Source: an uncultured Paraburkholderia sp. (GTDB lineage Bacteria; Pseudomonadota; Gammaproteobacteria; Burkholderiales; Burkholderiaceae). From it: a DNA stretch of 64,000 nucleotides. Of the stretch, positions 28,236 through 38,286 are shown one piece after another. The stretch covers positions 1 through 64,000 of the forward strand of contig CALNWN010000011.1 in NCBI GenBank assembly GCA_940746715.1. The letters run 5' to 3'. The position numbers were made by a program, and so were the translations under genes. The stretch's first letter is position 1, and the number at the start of each line of letters is the position of its first letter. The notes beneath the pieces are model-generated. The model searched no databases. It saw nothing but the letters and a program-made list of their open reading frames with translations, and was not told where the DNA came from.

Positions 28236-31109
28236 GTGGAACAAATCCGTATTCGTGGGGCTCGCACCCACAACCTGAAGAACGTCAATCTCGACCTACC
28301 ACGTCACCAGCTCGTCGTTATTACCGGTCTTTCCGGCTCGGGGAAATCGTCACTAGCGTTCGACACGCTTTATGCGGAAGGGCAGCGGCGCTACGTCGAA
28401 AGCCTCTCTGCCTACGCGCGTCAATTCCTGCAGTTGATGGAAAAGCCCGACGTCGATCTGATCGAAGGCCTGTCGCCGGCCATCTCGATCGAGCAGAAGG
28501 CCACCTCGCACAATCCGCGCTCCACGGTCGGCACGGTCACGGAGATTCACGACTACCTGCGGCTATTGTTCGCACGTGTCGGCACGCCTTATTGCCCGGA
28601 CCACGAAATCCCGCTCGAGGCGCAAAGCGTGTCGCAAATGGTCGACGCGGCGCTCGCGCTGCCGGAAGAAACGAAGCTGATGATCCTCGCGCCCGTGGTC
28701 GCCGACCGCAAGGGCGAGCACGTCGAGCTGTTCGAGGAAATGCAGGCGCAGGGTTTCATCCGCTTTCGCGTGCGCTCGGGCGGCGGCACGGCCAACGAAG
28801 GCGCCGCGAAAATCTACGAAGTCGACTCCCTGCCGAAGCTGAAGAAGAACGACAAGCACACCATCGACGTCGTGGTGGACCGCCTGAAGGTGCGGCCCGA
28901 CATGAAGCAGCGTCTCGCGGAATCGTTCGAAACCGTGCTGCGTCTCGCCGACGGCCGGGCGATCGCGCTCGAAATGGACACGGACAAGGAGCATCTGTTC
29001 AGCTCGAAGTTCGCCTGCCCGATCTGCTCGTATTCGCTGCAGGAACTGGAACCGCGGCTTTTCTCGTTCAACAATCCGATGGGCGCGTGCCCCGAGTGCT
29101 ACGGCCTTGGCCAGATCACCTTCTTCGACCCGAAGCGGGTGGTCGCGCATCCGTCGCTGTCGCTCGCGGCGGGCGCGGTGAAGGGCTGGGACCGGCGCAA
29201 CCAGTTCTACTTCCAGATGCTGCAAAGCCTGGCCGCGTTCTACGACTTCGACATCGACACGGCCGTCGAAGACCTGCCGGAAAAAGTCCGCAAGATTCTG
29301 CTGTTCGGCTCGGGCAAGCAGGAAATTCCGTTCTCGTATATCAACGAGCGGGGCCGCGCGTCGGTTCGCGAGCATGTGTTCGAAGGCATCATTCCGAATC
29401 TGGAGCGCCGCTATCGCGAGACGGATTCGGCCGCGGTGCGCGAGGAACTCGCGAAGTATCAGAACAATCAGCCGTGCCCGGCCTGCGCGGGCACGCGGCT
29501 GCGCCGCGAGGCGCGCTTCGTGCGGATCGGCGCGGACGGCGACGCGCGCGGCATCTACGAAATCAGCGGCTGGCCGCTGCGCGACGCTCTCGGCTACTTC
29601 CAGACCTTGCGCCTCGAAGGCTCGAAGCGCGAGATCGCCGACAAGGTGGTGAAGGAAATCGTCGCGCGGCTTATGTTTCTGAACAACGTCGGGCTCGATT
29701 ATCTGTCGCTCGAACGCAGCGCCGAGACGCTGTCGGGCGGCGAGGCGCAGCGCATCCGGCTCGCGTCGCAAATCGGCTCGGGCCTCACCGGCGTGATGTA
29801 TGTGCTCGACGAGCCGTCCATCGGCCTGCATCAGCGCGACAACGACCGGCTTATCGCCACGCTCAAGCATCTGCGCGATCTGGGCAACTCGGTGATCGTC
29901 GTCGAACACGACGAAGACATGATCCGCATGGCCGACTACGTGGTCGACATGGGTCCGGGCGCCGGCGAGCACGGCGGCATGGTGATCGCCGAGGGCACGC
30001 CGAAACAGGTGCAAGGCAACCCGGCGTCGATGACGGGGCAGTACATGTCCGGCGCGCGCACCATCGAGTATCCGGACGAGCGCAAGGACCCGGACGAGCG
30101 GCGTCTGCGCATCGTCGAGGCGCACGGCAACAATCTGCGGCACGTCACGCTCGATCTGCCGGTCGGCCTGCTCATGTGCGTGACCGGCGTGTCCGGTTCG
30201 GGCAAGTCCACGCTCATCAACGACACGCTGTATCAGGCGGTCGCACAGTACCTTTATGGGTCGTCCACGGAGCCGGCGCCGTATGAGTCGATCGAGGGGC
30301 TCGAGCACTTCGACAAGGTCATCAACGTCGACCAGTCGCCGATCGGCCGCACGCCACGCTCCAATCCGGCCACCTACACGGGCCTCTTCACACCGATCCG
30401 CGAGCTGTTCGCGGGCGTTCCCGCCGCCAAGGAGCGCGGTTATGACCCGGGGCGTTTCTCGTTCAACGTGAAGGGCGGCCGCTGCGAGTCGTGCCAGGGC
30501 GACGGCGTGCTGAAGGTCGAAATGCACTTCCTGCCGGACGTCTACGTGCCGTGCGACGTCTGCCACGGCAAGCGCTACAACCGCGAAACGCTCGACGTGC
30601 AGTACAAAGGCAAGAACATCAGCGAGGTGCTCGACATGACGGTCGAACACGCGTACGAGTTCTTCAAGCCGGTGCCGGTCGTGGCGCGCAAGCTGAAAAC
30701 GCTGCTCGACGTCGGCCTCGGCTATATCCGGCTCGGCCAGTCGGCAACCACGCTGTCGGGCGGCGAGGCGCAGCGGGTCAAACTATCTTTGGAACTGAGC
30801 AAGCGCGACACGGGTCGCACGCTATACATTTTCGACGAACCGACCACCGGATTGCACTTTCATGACATCGCGCTTTTGCTGGAAGTTATTCATCGGTTAC
30901 GCGACCAGGGTAATACCGTCTTGATCATCGAGCATAATCTCGATGTAATCAAAACTGCCGACTGGGTCATCGACATGGGTCCGGAAGGCGGCGCGGGCGG
31001 CGGCCAGATCATCGCGCAGGGCACGCCCGAGCAGATCGCGAAGTCCAAAGCAAGTTTTACCGGTAGATATCTGGCGCCTTTGCTGAAACGCGCGGCCAGT
31101 AGAAAGTAA
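28236..31109 (+). CDS. uvrA: Excinuclease ABC subunit UvrA
   Basis: Intact 957-residue protein starting at GTG 28236. Both ABC ATPase modules are complete: Walker A GLSGSGKSS at about 31-39 and GVSGSGKST in the second half, signature motifs LSGGEAQRI and LSGGEAQRV, and Walker B VLDEPSIGLH and IFDEPTTGLH. Zinc sites CPICSYSLQELEPRLFS-to-CPEC and CESCQGDG with CDVC are present. UvrA dimers scan DNA for bulky lesions and load UvrB in nucleotide excision repair. Nearly 3 kb without a lesion contrasts with neighbouring accessory genes. Confidence 0.98.
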   Translation: MEQIRIRGARTHNLKNVNLDLPRHQLVVITGLSGSGKSSLAFDTLYAEGQRRYVESLSAYARQFLQLMEKPDVDLIEGLSPAISIEQKATSHNPRSTVGTVTEIHDYLRLLFARVGTPYCPDHEIPLEAQSVSQMVDAALALPEETKLMILAPVVADRKGEHVELFEEMQAQGFIRFRVRSGGGTANEGAAKIYEVDSLPKLKKNDKHTIDVVVDRLKVRPDMKQRLAESFETVLRLADGRAIALEMDTDKEHLFSSKFACPICSYSLQELEPRLFSFNNPMGACPECYGLGQITFFDPKRVVAHPSLSLAAGAVKGWDRRNQFYFQMLQSLAAFYDFDIDTAVEDLPEKVRKILLFGSGKQEIPFSYINERGRASVREHVFEGIIPNLERRYRETDSAAVREELAKYQNNQPCPACAGTRLRREARFVRIGADGDARGIYEISGWPLRDALGYFQTLRLEGSKREIADKVVKEIVARLMFLNNVGLDYLSLERSAETLSGGEAQRIRLASQIGSGLTGVMYVLDEPSIGLHQRDNDRLIATLKHLRDLGNSVIVVEHDEDMIRMADYVVDMGPGAGEHGGMVIAEGTPKQVQGNPASMTGQYMSGARTIEYPDERKDPDERRLRIVEAHGNNLRHVTLDLPVGLLMCVTGVSGSGKSTLINDTLYQAVAQYLYGSSTEPAPYESIEGLEHFDKVINVDQSPIGRTPRSNPATYTGLFTPIRELFAGVPAAKERGYDPGRFSFNVKGGRCESCQGDGVLKVEMHFLPDVYVPCDVCHGKRYNRETLDVQYKGKNISEVLDMTVEHAYEFFKPVPVVARKLKTLLDVGLGYIRLGQSATTLSGGEAQRVKLSLELSKRDTGRTLYIFDEPTTGLHFHDIALLLEVIHRLRDQGNTVLIIEHNLDVIKTADWVIDMGPEGGAGGGQIIAQGTPEQIAKSKASFTGRYLAPLLKRAASRK

Positions 31110-31142
31110 CGCTGCACAACACGGGTTGGAGACGGATAAGCC

Positions 31143-32228
31143 ATGGCCAAGCGGAATCAGGCGAGCGAAAACGGGCAAGTGCAGGATTTACGCCCACGCC
31201 CGGTCAGGCTGACCAGCAACATGAGCCTGCCGAAACTCTCGGCGGTCGAGATCGGCAGTTATGTGCTGATGCTGTTCGGTATGTGGGCGGTCATCCAGTT
31301 GCGGCTTCTCGGCGCGCTGCTCGCCGGGCTGCTGGTGTTCCAGCTGGTGCATACCATCGCGCCGCGCATCGAGCGTCATATGTCGAGCGGGCGGGCGCGC
31401 TGGCTGGCGGTGGTGATTCTGTCCACGGTGATCGTGGGCGCGCTCACGGGGCTCACGCTCGGCGTCATCGAGCACTTCGAGAACGACGTGCCGAGCGTGC
31501 AGAAGCTGCTCGACCAGGCGATGCAGCTGATCGACCAGGCGCGCGGGCGGATTCCGCAATTTATTGCGAGCTATCTGCCCGTCGACACCGAGCAGATGAA
31601 AACCCGCGCGGCCGAGATGATGCAGACGCACGCGAACATGCTGCAGCAAAGCGGCAAGACGGCGGCGCGCGCGTTCACGCATATTCTGATCGGCATGATC
31701 ATCGGCGCGATCATCGCGGTCAGCGCGCAAAAGCATATGCAGCGGCTGCCGCTGTCCACGGCGTTCGTCACGCGCGTGACACGTTTCGCCGACGCGTTTC
31801 GCCGCATCGTCTTCGCGCAGGTCAAGATTTCGGCCATCAACGCGGTGTTCACCGGCATCTTTCTGCTGATCGTTCTGCCGATTTTCCACGACCAGTTGCC
31901 GCTCTCGAAAACGCTGCTGCTGATCACGTTTATCGTCGGCTTGCTGCCGGTCATCGGCAATCTCATCTCGAACACGGTCATCGTAGCCGTGGCGCTGTCG
32001 GTCAGCTTTCCCGCCGCGGTCATGTCGCTCGCGTTCCTGATCCTGATCCACAAGCTCGAATATTTCCTGAATGCGCGGATTGTCGGCGGACAGATCGAGG
32101 CGCGCGCGTGGGAGCTGCTCGTCGCGATGCTCGTCATGGAAGCCGCGTTCGGCCTGCATGGCGTGATCGCGGCGCCGATCTTTTATGCGTATATCAAGCG
32201 CGAGCTGATTTATCTGCGGCTGGTTTGA
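31143..32228 (+). CDS. AI-2E (PerM) family membrane transporter
   Basis: Intact 361-residue protein, ATG 31143 preceded by GGAG. N-terminal helices (SYVLMLFGMWAVIQLRLLGALLAGLLVFQLVHTI; WLAVVILSTVIVGALTGLTLGVIEHF), a soluble region at about 110-170, then helices including FIVGLLPVIGNLISNTVIVAVAL, the family signature loop. AI-2E proteins include TqsA and other exporters or ion-coupled carriers; the substrate here cannot be inferred. 33 bases after uvrA, possibly cotranscribed, and followed by a strong terminator. Confidence 0.85.
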   Translation: MAKRNQASENGQVQDLRPRPVRLTSNMSLPKLSAVEIGSYVLMLFGMWAVIQLRLLGALLAGLLVFQLVHTIAPRIERHMSSGRARWLAVVILSTVIVGALTGLTLGVIEHFENDVPSVQKLLDQAMQLIDQARGRIPQFIASYLPVDTEQMKTRAAEMMQTHANMLQQSGKTAARAFTHILIGMIIGAIIAVSAQKHMQRLPLSTAFVTRVTRFADAFRRIVFAQVKISAINAVFTGIFLLIVLPIFHDQLPLSKTLLLITFIVGLLPVIGNLISNTVIVAVALSVSFPAAVMSLAFLILIHKLEYFLNARIVGGQIEARAWELLVAMLVMEAAFGLHGVIAAPIFYAYIKRELIYLRLV

Positions 32229-32263
32229 GCGCGTGAACACCTTGCCGCGGCGCTCGCGGACAC

Positions 32264-32289
32264 AAAAACGGCACCGCGGTGCCGTTTTT
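32264..32289. terminator. Bidirectional terminator (perfect 26-bp palindrome)
   Basis: AAAAACGGCACCG followed by its exact complement CGGTGCCGTTTTT, with T-rich flanks, between the convergent AI-2E and TonB-receptor genes. Confidence 0.85.
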
Positions 32290-32296
32290 TTCGTGC

Positions 32297-34329
32297 TCAG
32301 AAGTCGATGCGCGCGTTCAGGGACAGCGTGCGCGGATCGCCCGGCGTCACATAGTCCGCGTATTGGTATTCCCAATAGCCGGCGGTTGAGCAGGTTGTCG
32401 ACGGCGGCACGAAACGTCACGTCGTAGCCGGCGATCCGCGTGGCATAACTCGCTCCGACATTCACCAGCAGATAGCCGGGCGCGTTCAGATTTGCCGACG
32501 GCCGCACGTTGGTATTGCCCGTGAACTTGGCGTCGGCGCCGATGCGCAGGCCGGGCACCAAGGGCACCGAGTAAGTCGCATGACCGTGCGATCACGAACT
32601 GCGGCGCGCCCGCCACGCGGTTGCCGTTGTTGGCCGCGCCGCGCTCGTACTTCGTATTGATCCACATGAGGTCGCCGCCCAGAGGTTCCACTGGCTGCCG
32701 AGGCGCACGTCGCCGCCCAGCTCGATGCCCTGAAAATCGACTCGCCGTCTTGCGTATAGACGTTCGCGCTGTTGGCGTACGCCGCGCCGCGTTCGATGCG
32801 AAACAATGCGGCCATCGCGCTCCAGCGCGCGTGCCCGGTCTTGATGCCCACCTCGTACTGCTTGCTGCGCAACGGCTTGAGCAGCTCGCCGCGGTTCGCA
32901 TAGGTGTCGCCGACCACCGTGCCGGCCTCCAGCGACTCGACATAGCTCGTGTACAAGGTCGTGGTCGGCGCGAGCCTGAACATGGCGGCGACCGTCGGCG
33001 TGACCACGCCGTTCTGGCTGTACGTGGACGTCGTTGTGCCGCTGGTCGAGTAGCCGTGCTGCTCGTAGTTCGTGTAGCGCACGCCGCCGAGCACCGACCA
33101 GCGCTGCGTCAACTGGATCGTATCGCTCGCGAAAAGCGCCTTTTGCGTGATGTCGCTGTCGCGATAAGTGTAGTAGTTGGCTGCGCCGTCAAACGTGTTC
33201 GTGTTCGGCTGATAGATTTTGCCCGTGCCGATCTGGCCGAAGAAGCTGTTGGCGCCATAGTCGTTCGTCTGACGCTGATAGGCCGCGCCGAGAACAAGTT
33301 GATGCTGCACGGTCCAGTCTTCACGCTGCCTTCCGCCGATACCTGCCACAAGCTCAGCTGATGCCCTTCCTTGCCGGCGAAGCGGCTGTCGGTGTAGTCG
33401 CCGGCGCCGTTCAGCAGGTAGTAGGTGCTTTCGTTGCGAGTATGCGGCAGGTTTGCGCCGGTGTATTGGGCGGTGGAAATCGCACCGGTAATGCCCGTGG
33501 CGTGCCGCTCCTGATACAGCGACAGCGCGCCGAACGTCGCCTTCAGGTCGCGCGTGAGGCGGGCATCGAGCGCGACGGACACCGAGTCGCGCCGCACATT
33601 GCCGTCGTTGTACGTCTTGCCTTCCTCGTGCGTCGCATTCAGCCGATAGCCGAACATGCCATCCGGGCCGACACGGCCGCCCAGGTCCGCGTGTTCGGTC
33701 CACACGCCGTCCGTGTAATAGCCGATGTCGACGCTGCGCACGGGCGTTGTCGAGACGGGCGGCTTCTTCGTCACGTAGTTGACCACGCCGCCCGGCGCGC
33801 CGAAGCCGTACATGAAGCCGGTCAAACCTTTGAGCAGCTCCACTTTTTCGAGCTGCTCGTAAGGCAGCGTGATGCCGTAGCTGTTGAACGGCATGCCGTC
33901 GATCCTGAAGCCCGACTGCCAGTCGAGCTGCATGCCGCGCACCGTCAGGTAGGTGGCACACGCGTTGTACGCATTGCCGTTGTCGGACACGGAAGCGTCG
34001 GTGGCGAACACGTCGCCGAGCTTGGACGGCTGGCGATCCTGCAGTTCTTCGCTGGTGACGACCGTGGTCGAGAACGGCGTATCGAGTTGCGAGCGTGTGC
34101 CGAGTGCGCCGCTGCCCACGTCCTCGTTGAGATGCTGCGCGGTGTCTTGCGCGGCCGTGACCTTGACGGTCGGCAGCGCCTTGTCTTCGCTGGTCGACGA
34201 GGCCGGCGCCGACGGCACCTGTTGCGCCAGCGCCGCGTGAGTCGCAGTGAGCGCGACGCACGCTGCCCAGTTCAATCGACGCATCGTGCGCGCTTTCTGT
34301 GAACGCGCTACCCCGCTGTGTTTCTTCAT
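32297..34329 (-). pseudogene. TonB-dependent siderophore receptor, multiply frameshifted
   Basis: ATG 34329 gives a signal peptide (RRLNWAACVALTATHAALAQ), TonB-box region and plug domain (TPFSTTVVTSEELQDRQPSKLGDVF; GFRIDGMPFNSYG; VELLKGLTGFMYGFGAPGGVVNYVTKKP). The beta-barrel begins in frame but shifts near 33320, 32740, 32600 and 32390; the pieces still read as barrel strands and the last gives YADYVTPGDPRTLSLNARIDF with the terminal Phe, stopping at 32297. Repaired length about 675 residues. It would import ferric siderophore through the outer membrane. A Fur-like box lies upstream. Confidence 0.8.
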
Positions 34330-34358
34330 GTCGTTCCCGTCCTGGTGACTCATCCATC

Positions 34359-34379
34359 AAATGAGAATAATCCCCATTT
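34359..34379. promoter_or_regulatory. Fur-like box upstream of the TonB receptor
   Basis: A 21-base near-palindrome beginning AAATGAGAATAAT and ending CCCATTT, 30 bases before the receptor start. It resembles the GATAATGATAATCATTATC-type Fur site, as expected for an iron-uptake gene. Confidence 0.55.
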
Positions 34380-34569
34380 CCACGGGACGGCATGATGCCC
34401 AAAAATTATGCGGACTGTAAGGTTTTGGCTGCGACATTTTGTCGCTACTTGCGGCGCGCGCCGCTGGCTTGGGCTTTGTGGGAAACGCGCCAGCGGGGTT
34501 GTGCCTAAGCGACAAAATCGCCGACGCGCGGCTTTCGACCAACTTGCGGCTTACAACGCGCTTCGCATA

Positions 34570-34590
34570 AGATGAGAACAATTCCCATTT
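34570..34590. promoter_or_regulatory. Fur-like box upstream of the PepSY gene
   Basis: ATGAGAACAATTCCCAT, nearly the same sequence as the box at 34359, on the PepSY side of the divergent region, about 40 bases before its start. Confidence 0.55.
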
Positions 34591-34631
34591 ACAGAAAAGC
34601 CGCTGCCAGTGACTCGCCGTCCGCTCATCTC

Positions 34632-35764
34632 ATGTTCCATGGCGCGCGCCCGCTCATGAGGCGCCAGTTCGTTCGCCTGCATCGCTGGTTCGGCGTGGCC
34701 ACGGCGCTGTTTCTGTTCGTCGCGAGGCTGAGCGGCGCGTCGAAGCCGCCGACCCGCGCGTGCAGGTGACGTATCTGCCGCTCGCCGCCGAGCCCGGCCA
34801 TACGCTGCAGATGATGGTGCTGCCCCGCACCGATCCGGCCACGCGGGAACCCTACAAGCCGGACTTCAACCAGATCGCGGTCGATCCCGCCACCGGCGAG
34901 GTGCAAGGACGCCGCGAATGGGGCGCCTTCTCGCTGTCGCGACTCAACCTGATTCCGTTCATCTACAAGCTGCATTACTACACATTGCATTTGCCGTTGA
35001 CCGGCGGCGTCGACGTCGGCGTGTGGCTGATGGGCATTGTCGGGATCGTCTGGCTGTTCGACAGCGTAATCGCGCTCGGCTTGTCGTTTTCGAGCCTGAA
35101 GGCGTGGAGGAAGTCGTTCGCGTTTCGCTTCGGGCGCGGCGGCTTTGCGCTCACGTTCGACCTGCACCGCTCGGTCGACGTGTGGATCTGGGGGCTGCTT
35201 GCGATTGTTGCGCTGACCTCGGTATCGATGAACCTGGCGTCACCGGTTATGCGTCCCATCGTGTCGATGTTTTCGACGCTCACGCCGGACCCGATCAACA
35301 ATCCTGAGAGGGTTCGCCCGCCGCAGCCCGGCGACGGCGTGCTCAGTCGCGAGCGGATCGTGCAGCTCGCCGCGGAGGTCGGCAAGGCACAGCACATCGC
35401 CGTGCCGCCGGGCGGCATCTATTACGCCGAAGCCCTGCACACCTACGGCGTCGGCTTCTACGAAACCAGCAACGATCACGGCGACATGGGCCTCGGCAAC
35501 CCGTGGATGTATTGGGACGCGGCCACCGGCAAGCTGCTCGGCCAGCAGATTCCCGGCAAAGGCACAGCCGGTGACGTCTTCATGCAGGTTCAATTTCCGC
35601 TGCACTCGGGGCGCATTCTCGGTGTCGGCGGACGCGTGCTGATTAGCGCGGTCGGCGTCGCAGTCGCCGTGCTGAGCGCGACGGGACTGCTGATCTGGCT
35701 GAAGAAGCTCAATGCGCGCCGCCGCTCCGCGCAGAAAGTACCAAGGCCCTACGTCGGCGCCTAA
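34632..35764 (+). pseudogene. PepSY-associated membrane protein, internal deletion and frameshift
   Basis: From ATG 34632 (or 34656) the protein starts RRQFVRLHRWFGVATALFLFVA, the first helix of PepSY-TM proteins. At about 34735 this joins, in another frame, VEAADPRVQVTYLPLAAEPGH: the 30-40 codons normally between (end of helix 1 and the following conserved loop) are missing. The rest is intact: PepSY segments, helices VWLMGIVGIVWLFDSVIALGL and VDVWIWGLLAIVALTSVSMNL and a C-terminal helix (SAVGVAVAVLSATGLLIWLKKL). Such genes accompany siderophore receptors and may help release iron in the periplasm. Stop overlaps purU's stop. Confidence 0.72.
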
Positions 35765-36630
35765 CGGAACACCACGGTCTTGCTGCCGTTCAGCACGACG
35801 CGATGCTCGACGTGCCACTTCACCGCACGCGCGAGCGTCACGCACTCGACGTCGCGGCCAATCGCCGTCAGCTGCTCCGGCGTCATGCCGTGGTCCACAC
35901 GCTCCACTTCCTGCTCGATAATCGGACCTTCGTCCAGATCGGTCGTCACATAGTGCGCCGTGGCGCCGATCAGCTTCACGCCGCGGTCGAACGCCTGGTA
36001 ATACGGCTTCGCGCCCTTGAAGCTCGGCAGGAACGAGTGGTGAATGTTGATTGCGCGGCCGGCCAGCGCCTCGCACAATTTCGGCGACAGAATCTGCATA
36101 TAGCGGGCGAGCACGACCAGATCGGCCTGATGTTCGTCGATCACTTCGAGCACGCGCGCTTCCTGTGCGGCCTTCGCCTCAGGCGTGCCGCCGAGCAGCG
36201 GGAAGTGATGGAACGGAATGTCGTAGCTCGCGGCGAGCTGATAGAACTCCTTGTGATTCGAGATGATCGCCGGAATCTCGATGTTCAGCTGACCCGTGCG
36301 GTAGCGGAACAGCAGATCGTTCAGGCAATGACCGATCTTCGAGACCATGATCACGACGCGCGGCTTGACCGAGGCGTCGTGCATTTCCCAGCTCATGCCG
36401 AACTGCGCGGCAAGCGTGCCGAACGAAGCGCGCAGCGCCTCGAGGCCCGGATCGCCGCCCACCTGCTGAAAATGCACGCGCATGAAGAACTCGCCATTGC
36501 GGCTGTCGCCGAACTGCGCGGAGTCGAGAATGTTGCTGCCGCGCTCGAACAGGAAGCCCGATACGGCATGAACAATGCCGGGCCGGTCGGCGCACGACAG
36601 TTTGAGGATAAAGCTGTGATCGGTCGACAT
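35761..36630 (-). CDS. purU: Formyltetrahydrofolate deformylase
   Basis: Intact 289-residue protein from ATG 36630 (MSTDHSFILKLSCADRPGIVHAVSGF); an upstream in-frame ATG at 36654 is possible. Residues 5-85 are an ACT domain; 90-289 are a formyltransferase fold with the catalytic Asn and His in AINIHHSFLPSFKGA and the Asp in HYVTTDLDEGPI. The enzyme hydrolyses 10-formyl-THF to THF and formate, balancing one-carbon pools and supplying formate for PurT. Its stop codon overlaps that of the convergent PepSY gene by two bases. Confidence 0.93.
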   Translation of the reverse strand: MSTDHSFILKLSCADRPGIVHAVSGFLFERGSNILDSAQFGDSRNGEFFMRVHFQQVGGDPGLEALRASFGTLAAQFGMSWEMHDASVKPRVVIMVSKIGHCLNDLLFRYRTGQLNIEIPAIISNHKEFYQLAASYDIPFHHFPLLGGTPEAKAAQEARVLEVIDEHQADLVVLARYMQILSPKLCEALAGRAINIHHSFLPSFKGAKPYYQAFDRGVKLIGATAHYVTTDLDEGPIIEQEVERVDHGMTPEQLTAIGRDVECVTLARAVKWHVEHRVVLNGSKTVVFR

Positions 36631-36699
36631 GACCTGGGTGACTCCCTTCTTCAATGCGTGGTTTGTTCGGTGCTGCTGCGTGGTGCGCGACTGTGGCGC

Positions 36700-37549
36700 T
36701 TACCCCAGCACCGGCGGCGTGAACAGCGCCTCGATGCCCGCGCACGCCTCTTCGTCGATCCAGCGGCGGCGCAGCAGGCAATCGAGCGTCGCAAGGCTCG
36801 CGTCCACGGTCATGGCGCCTTCTTCGATCCAGCGCGCCACTTCGTCGATGCGCGCAAGGCGATGCTCGCCGACTTCACCGTCCTGATTGCGCGGCGCGAA
36901 GTCAGCCGGCAACGCGAGGTCGTAGATAAAGATCTGCTCGGCCTGCGTGCCTTCCGGCAACGATTGCAGCACATGCGCGGTGCGGCGCGCCACGGCGCGC
37001 GGCGATCTCTTCCGGAATGCCCGCCTCTTCCCAGCATTCCTTGACGATCGTCGTCTCCACGCTGAAGCCCCAGCCGATTCCCCCCGCCACCACATTGTCG
37101 AGCATGCCCGGATCGGTCGCCTTGGTGTCGCTGCGGCGTGCGATCCACAATCGCGGCGCCCCGCCATCCGCGTATTCTACGACGCCGTTCAGATGCACCG
37201 CGTAGGTCATCGTGCCGAAAAAGCGCGACGCCGCGCGCTCGATGTAGGCGAGCGGCCGCGCGTCGAATGCATTGCGGATGGCATACGTTTCGTCGCGCCA
37301 GCCGGGGATGCGCCCCTCGGCGGCGAGCGCGCCGATCACCGAAGCGAGCGCGGCGCTGCGCAGATCGACCGTGTTGAAGGCCAGCGCGAGCGCAACGCGC
37401 GCGTTGTCTATCTCGAAGACGTCGGGCCAGCGCGCGAGCAGGTGCACGTCGCTCGAGCGGATCCAGCCGACCTGCCCGGCGTCGATCCAGAACGGCAGAT
37501 GCGCGGCGGCATCGAAGCGGCGCGCGGCAATCAGGCAAGGCAAGCTCAT
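36700..37549 (-). pseudogene. Nudix hydrolase with N-terminal DUF4743, frameshifted
   Basis: ATG 37549 starts MSLPCLIAARRFDAAAHLPFWID, a DUF4743 N-terminal domain; the Nudix box region is GGIGWGFSVETTIVKECWEEAGIP (Lys in place of the usual Arg). Just after it, near 37005, the frame shifts; AVARRTAHVLQSLPEGTQAEQIFIYDLALPADFAPRNQDGEV and the remainder to the stop at 36700 are in the next frame. Repaired length about 283 residues. Relatives hydrolyse nucleoside-diphosphate-linked or oxidised thiamine-type substrates; the substrate here is not known. Seventy bases upstream of purU on the same strand. Confidence 0.72.
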
Positions 37550-37609
37550 TCAACACTCCATACTTTCGGCGACGGCCGATCGTCAACCCATGTCAACAGC
37601 CGCGCCCGA

Positions 37610-38236
37610 TCAGTCGCGCAGCGCGACGCGAATCCCGAGCCCGATGAAGGTGGCGCCGGCAAGCCGGTCGAGCCACACGCCCGCGCGCGGGCGACGCCGC
37701 AGCCATCCGCCGATCACCCCGGCACAGACGCCGAACAGCGAAAACACCGCCAGCGTCTGCAACATGAACAGCACGCCGAGTTCGAGCATCTGCACGGTGA
37801 CGCTTTGTGCACCGCTTTGTGCACCACCGGTCTGCACGAATTGCGGCAGAAACACGACAAAAAACAGCGTCACCTTGGGATTGAGCAGATTGCCGAGCAC
37901 GCTTTGGCGAAACACGGTCAGCAACGGTTGCGGCGCGCGCTCGTGCGCGGTTGCGAGACCTTGGCTGCGCAGTGCCTTGATGCCGATCCACACGAGATAT
38001 GCGGCACCGGCCAGCTTGATCGCCTGAAACGCGAGCGGCGACGAGCGCAGCAGCGCGGCGACGCCGAGCGCGGCCAAGGTCGTGTGAAACGTGATGCCCG
38101 CCGCGAAGCCGAGCGCGGCGACGAGACCCGCGGCGCGGCCTTGCGAGATGCCGCGCGCCAGCACTTGCAGATTGTCCGGGCCGGGCGCCATGGTGATTGC
38201 AACTGATGTGGCGAGGAATAAAGCGAAGTTAGGCAT
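37610..38236 (-). CDS. LysE/RhtB family translocator
   Basis: Intact 208-residue protein from ATG 38236. Six helices with the family signature near the N-terminus (MPNFALFLATSVAITMAPGPDNLQVLARGISQGRAAGLVAALGFAAG, with the conserved PGP) and NLLNPKVTLFFVVFLPQF in the middle. LysE-type proteins export amino acids or their analogues, often homoserine/threonine or basic amino acids; the substrate is unassigned. It lies 50 bases downstream of apt on the same strand. Confidence 0.88.
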   Translation of the reverse strand: MPNFALFLATSVAITMAPGPDNLQVLARGISQGRAAGLVAALGFAAGITFHTTLAALGVAALLRSSPLAFQAIKLAGAAYLVWIGIKALRSQGLATAHERAPQPLLTVFRQSVLGNLLNPKVTLFFVVFLPQFVQTGGAQSGAQSVTVQMLELGVLFMLQTLAVFSLFGVCAGVIGGWLRRRPRAGVWLDRLAGATFIGLGIRVALRD

Positions 38237-38286
38237 ATTGGTTATCGACCTTTTTTGCGATTGATGCGTAGAGCCTCGCGCGACGC

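Larger units (their letters stand above)
34330..34631. other. 302-bp divergent region between TonB receptor and PepSY genes
   Basis: Holds a Fur-like box near each gene (34359-34379 and 34570-34590) and an inverted pair ATTTTGTCGC (34436-34445) / GCGACAAAAT (34509-34518). No gene is supported. Confidence 0.6.

Noticed and set aside
28563..30650. A 695-codon open frame antisense to uvrA.
   Set aside because: Its composition is His/Arg/Leu-rich with no motif, as expected from the complement of GC-rich codons; uvrA on the other strand is complete.
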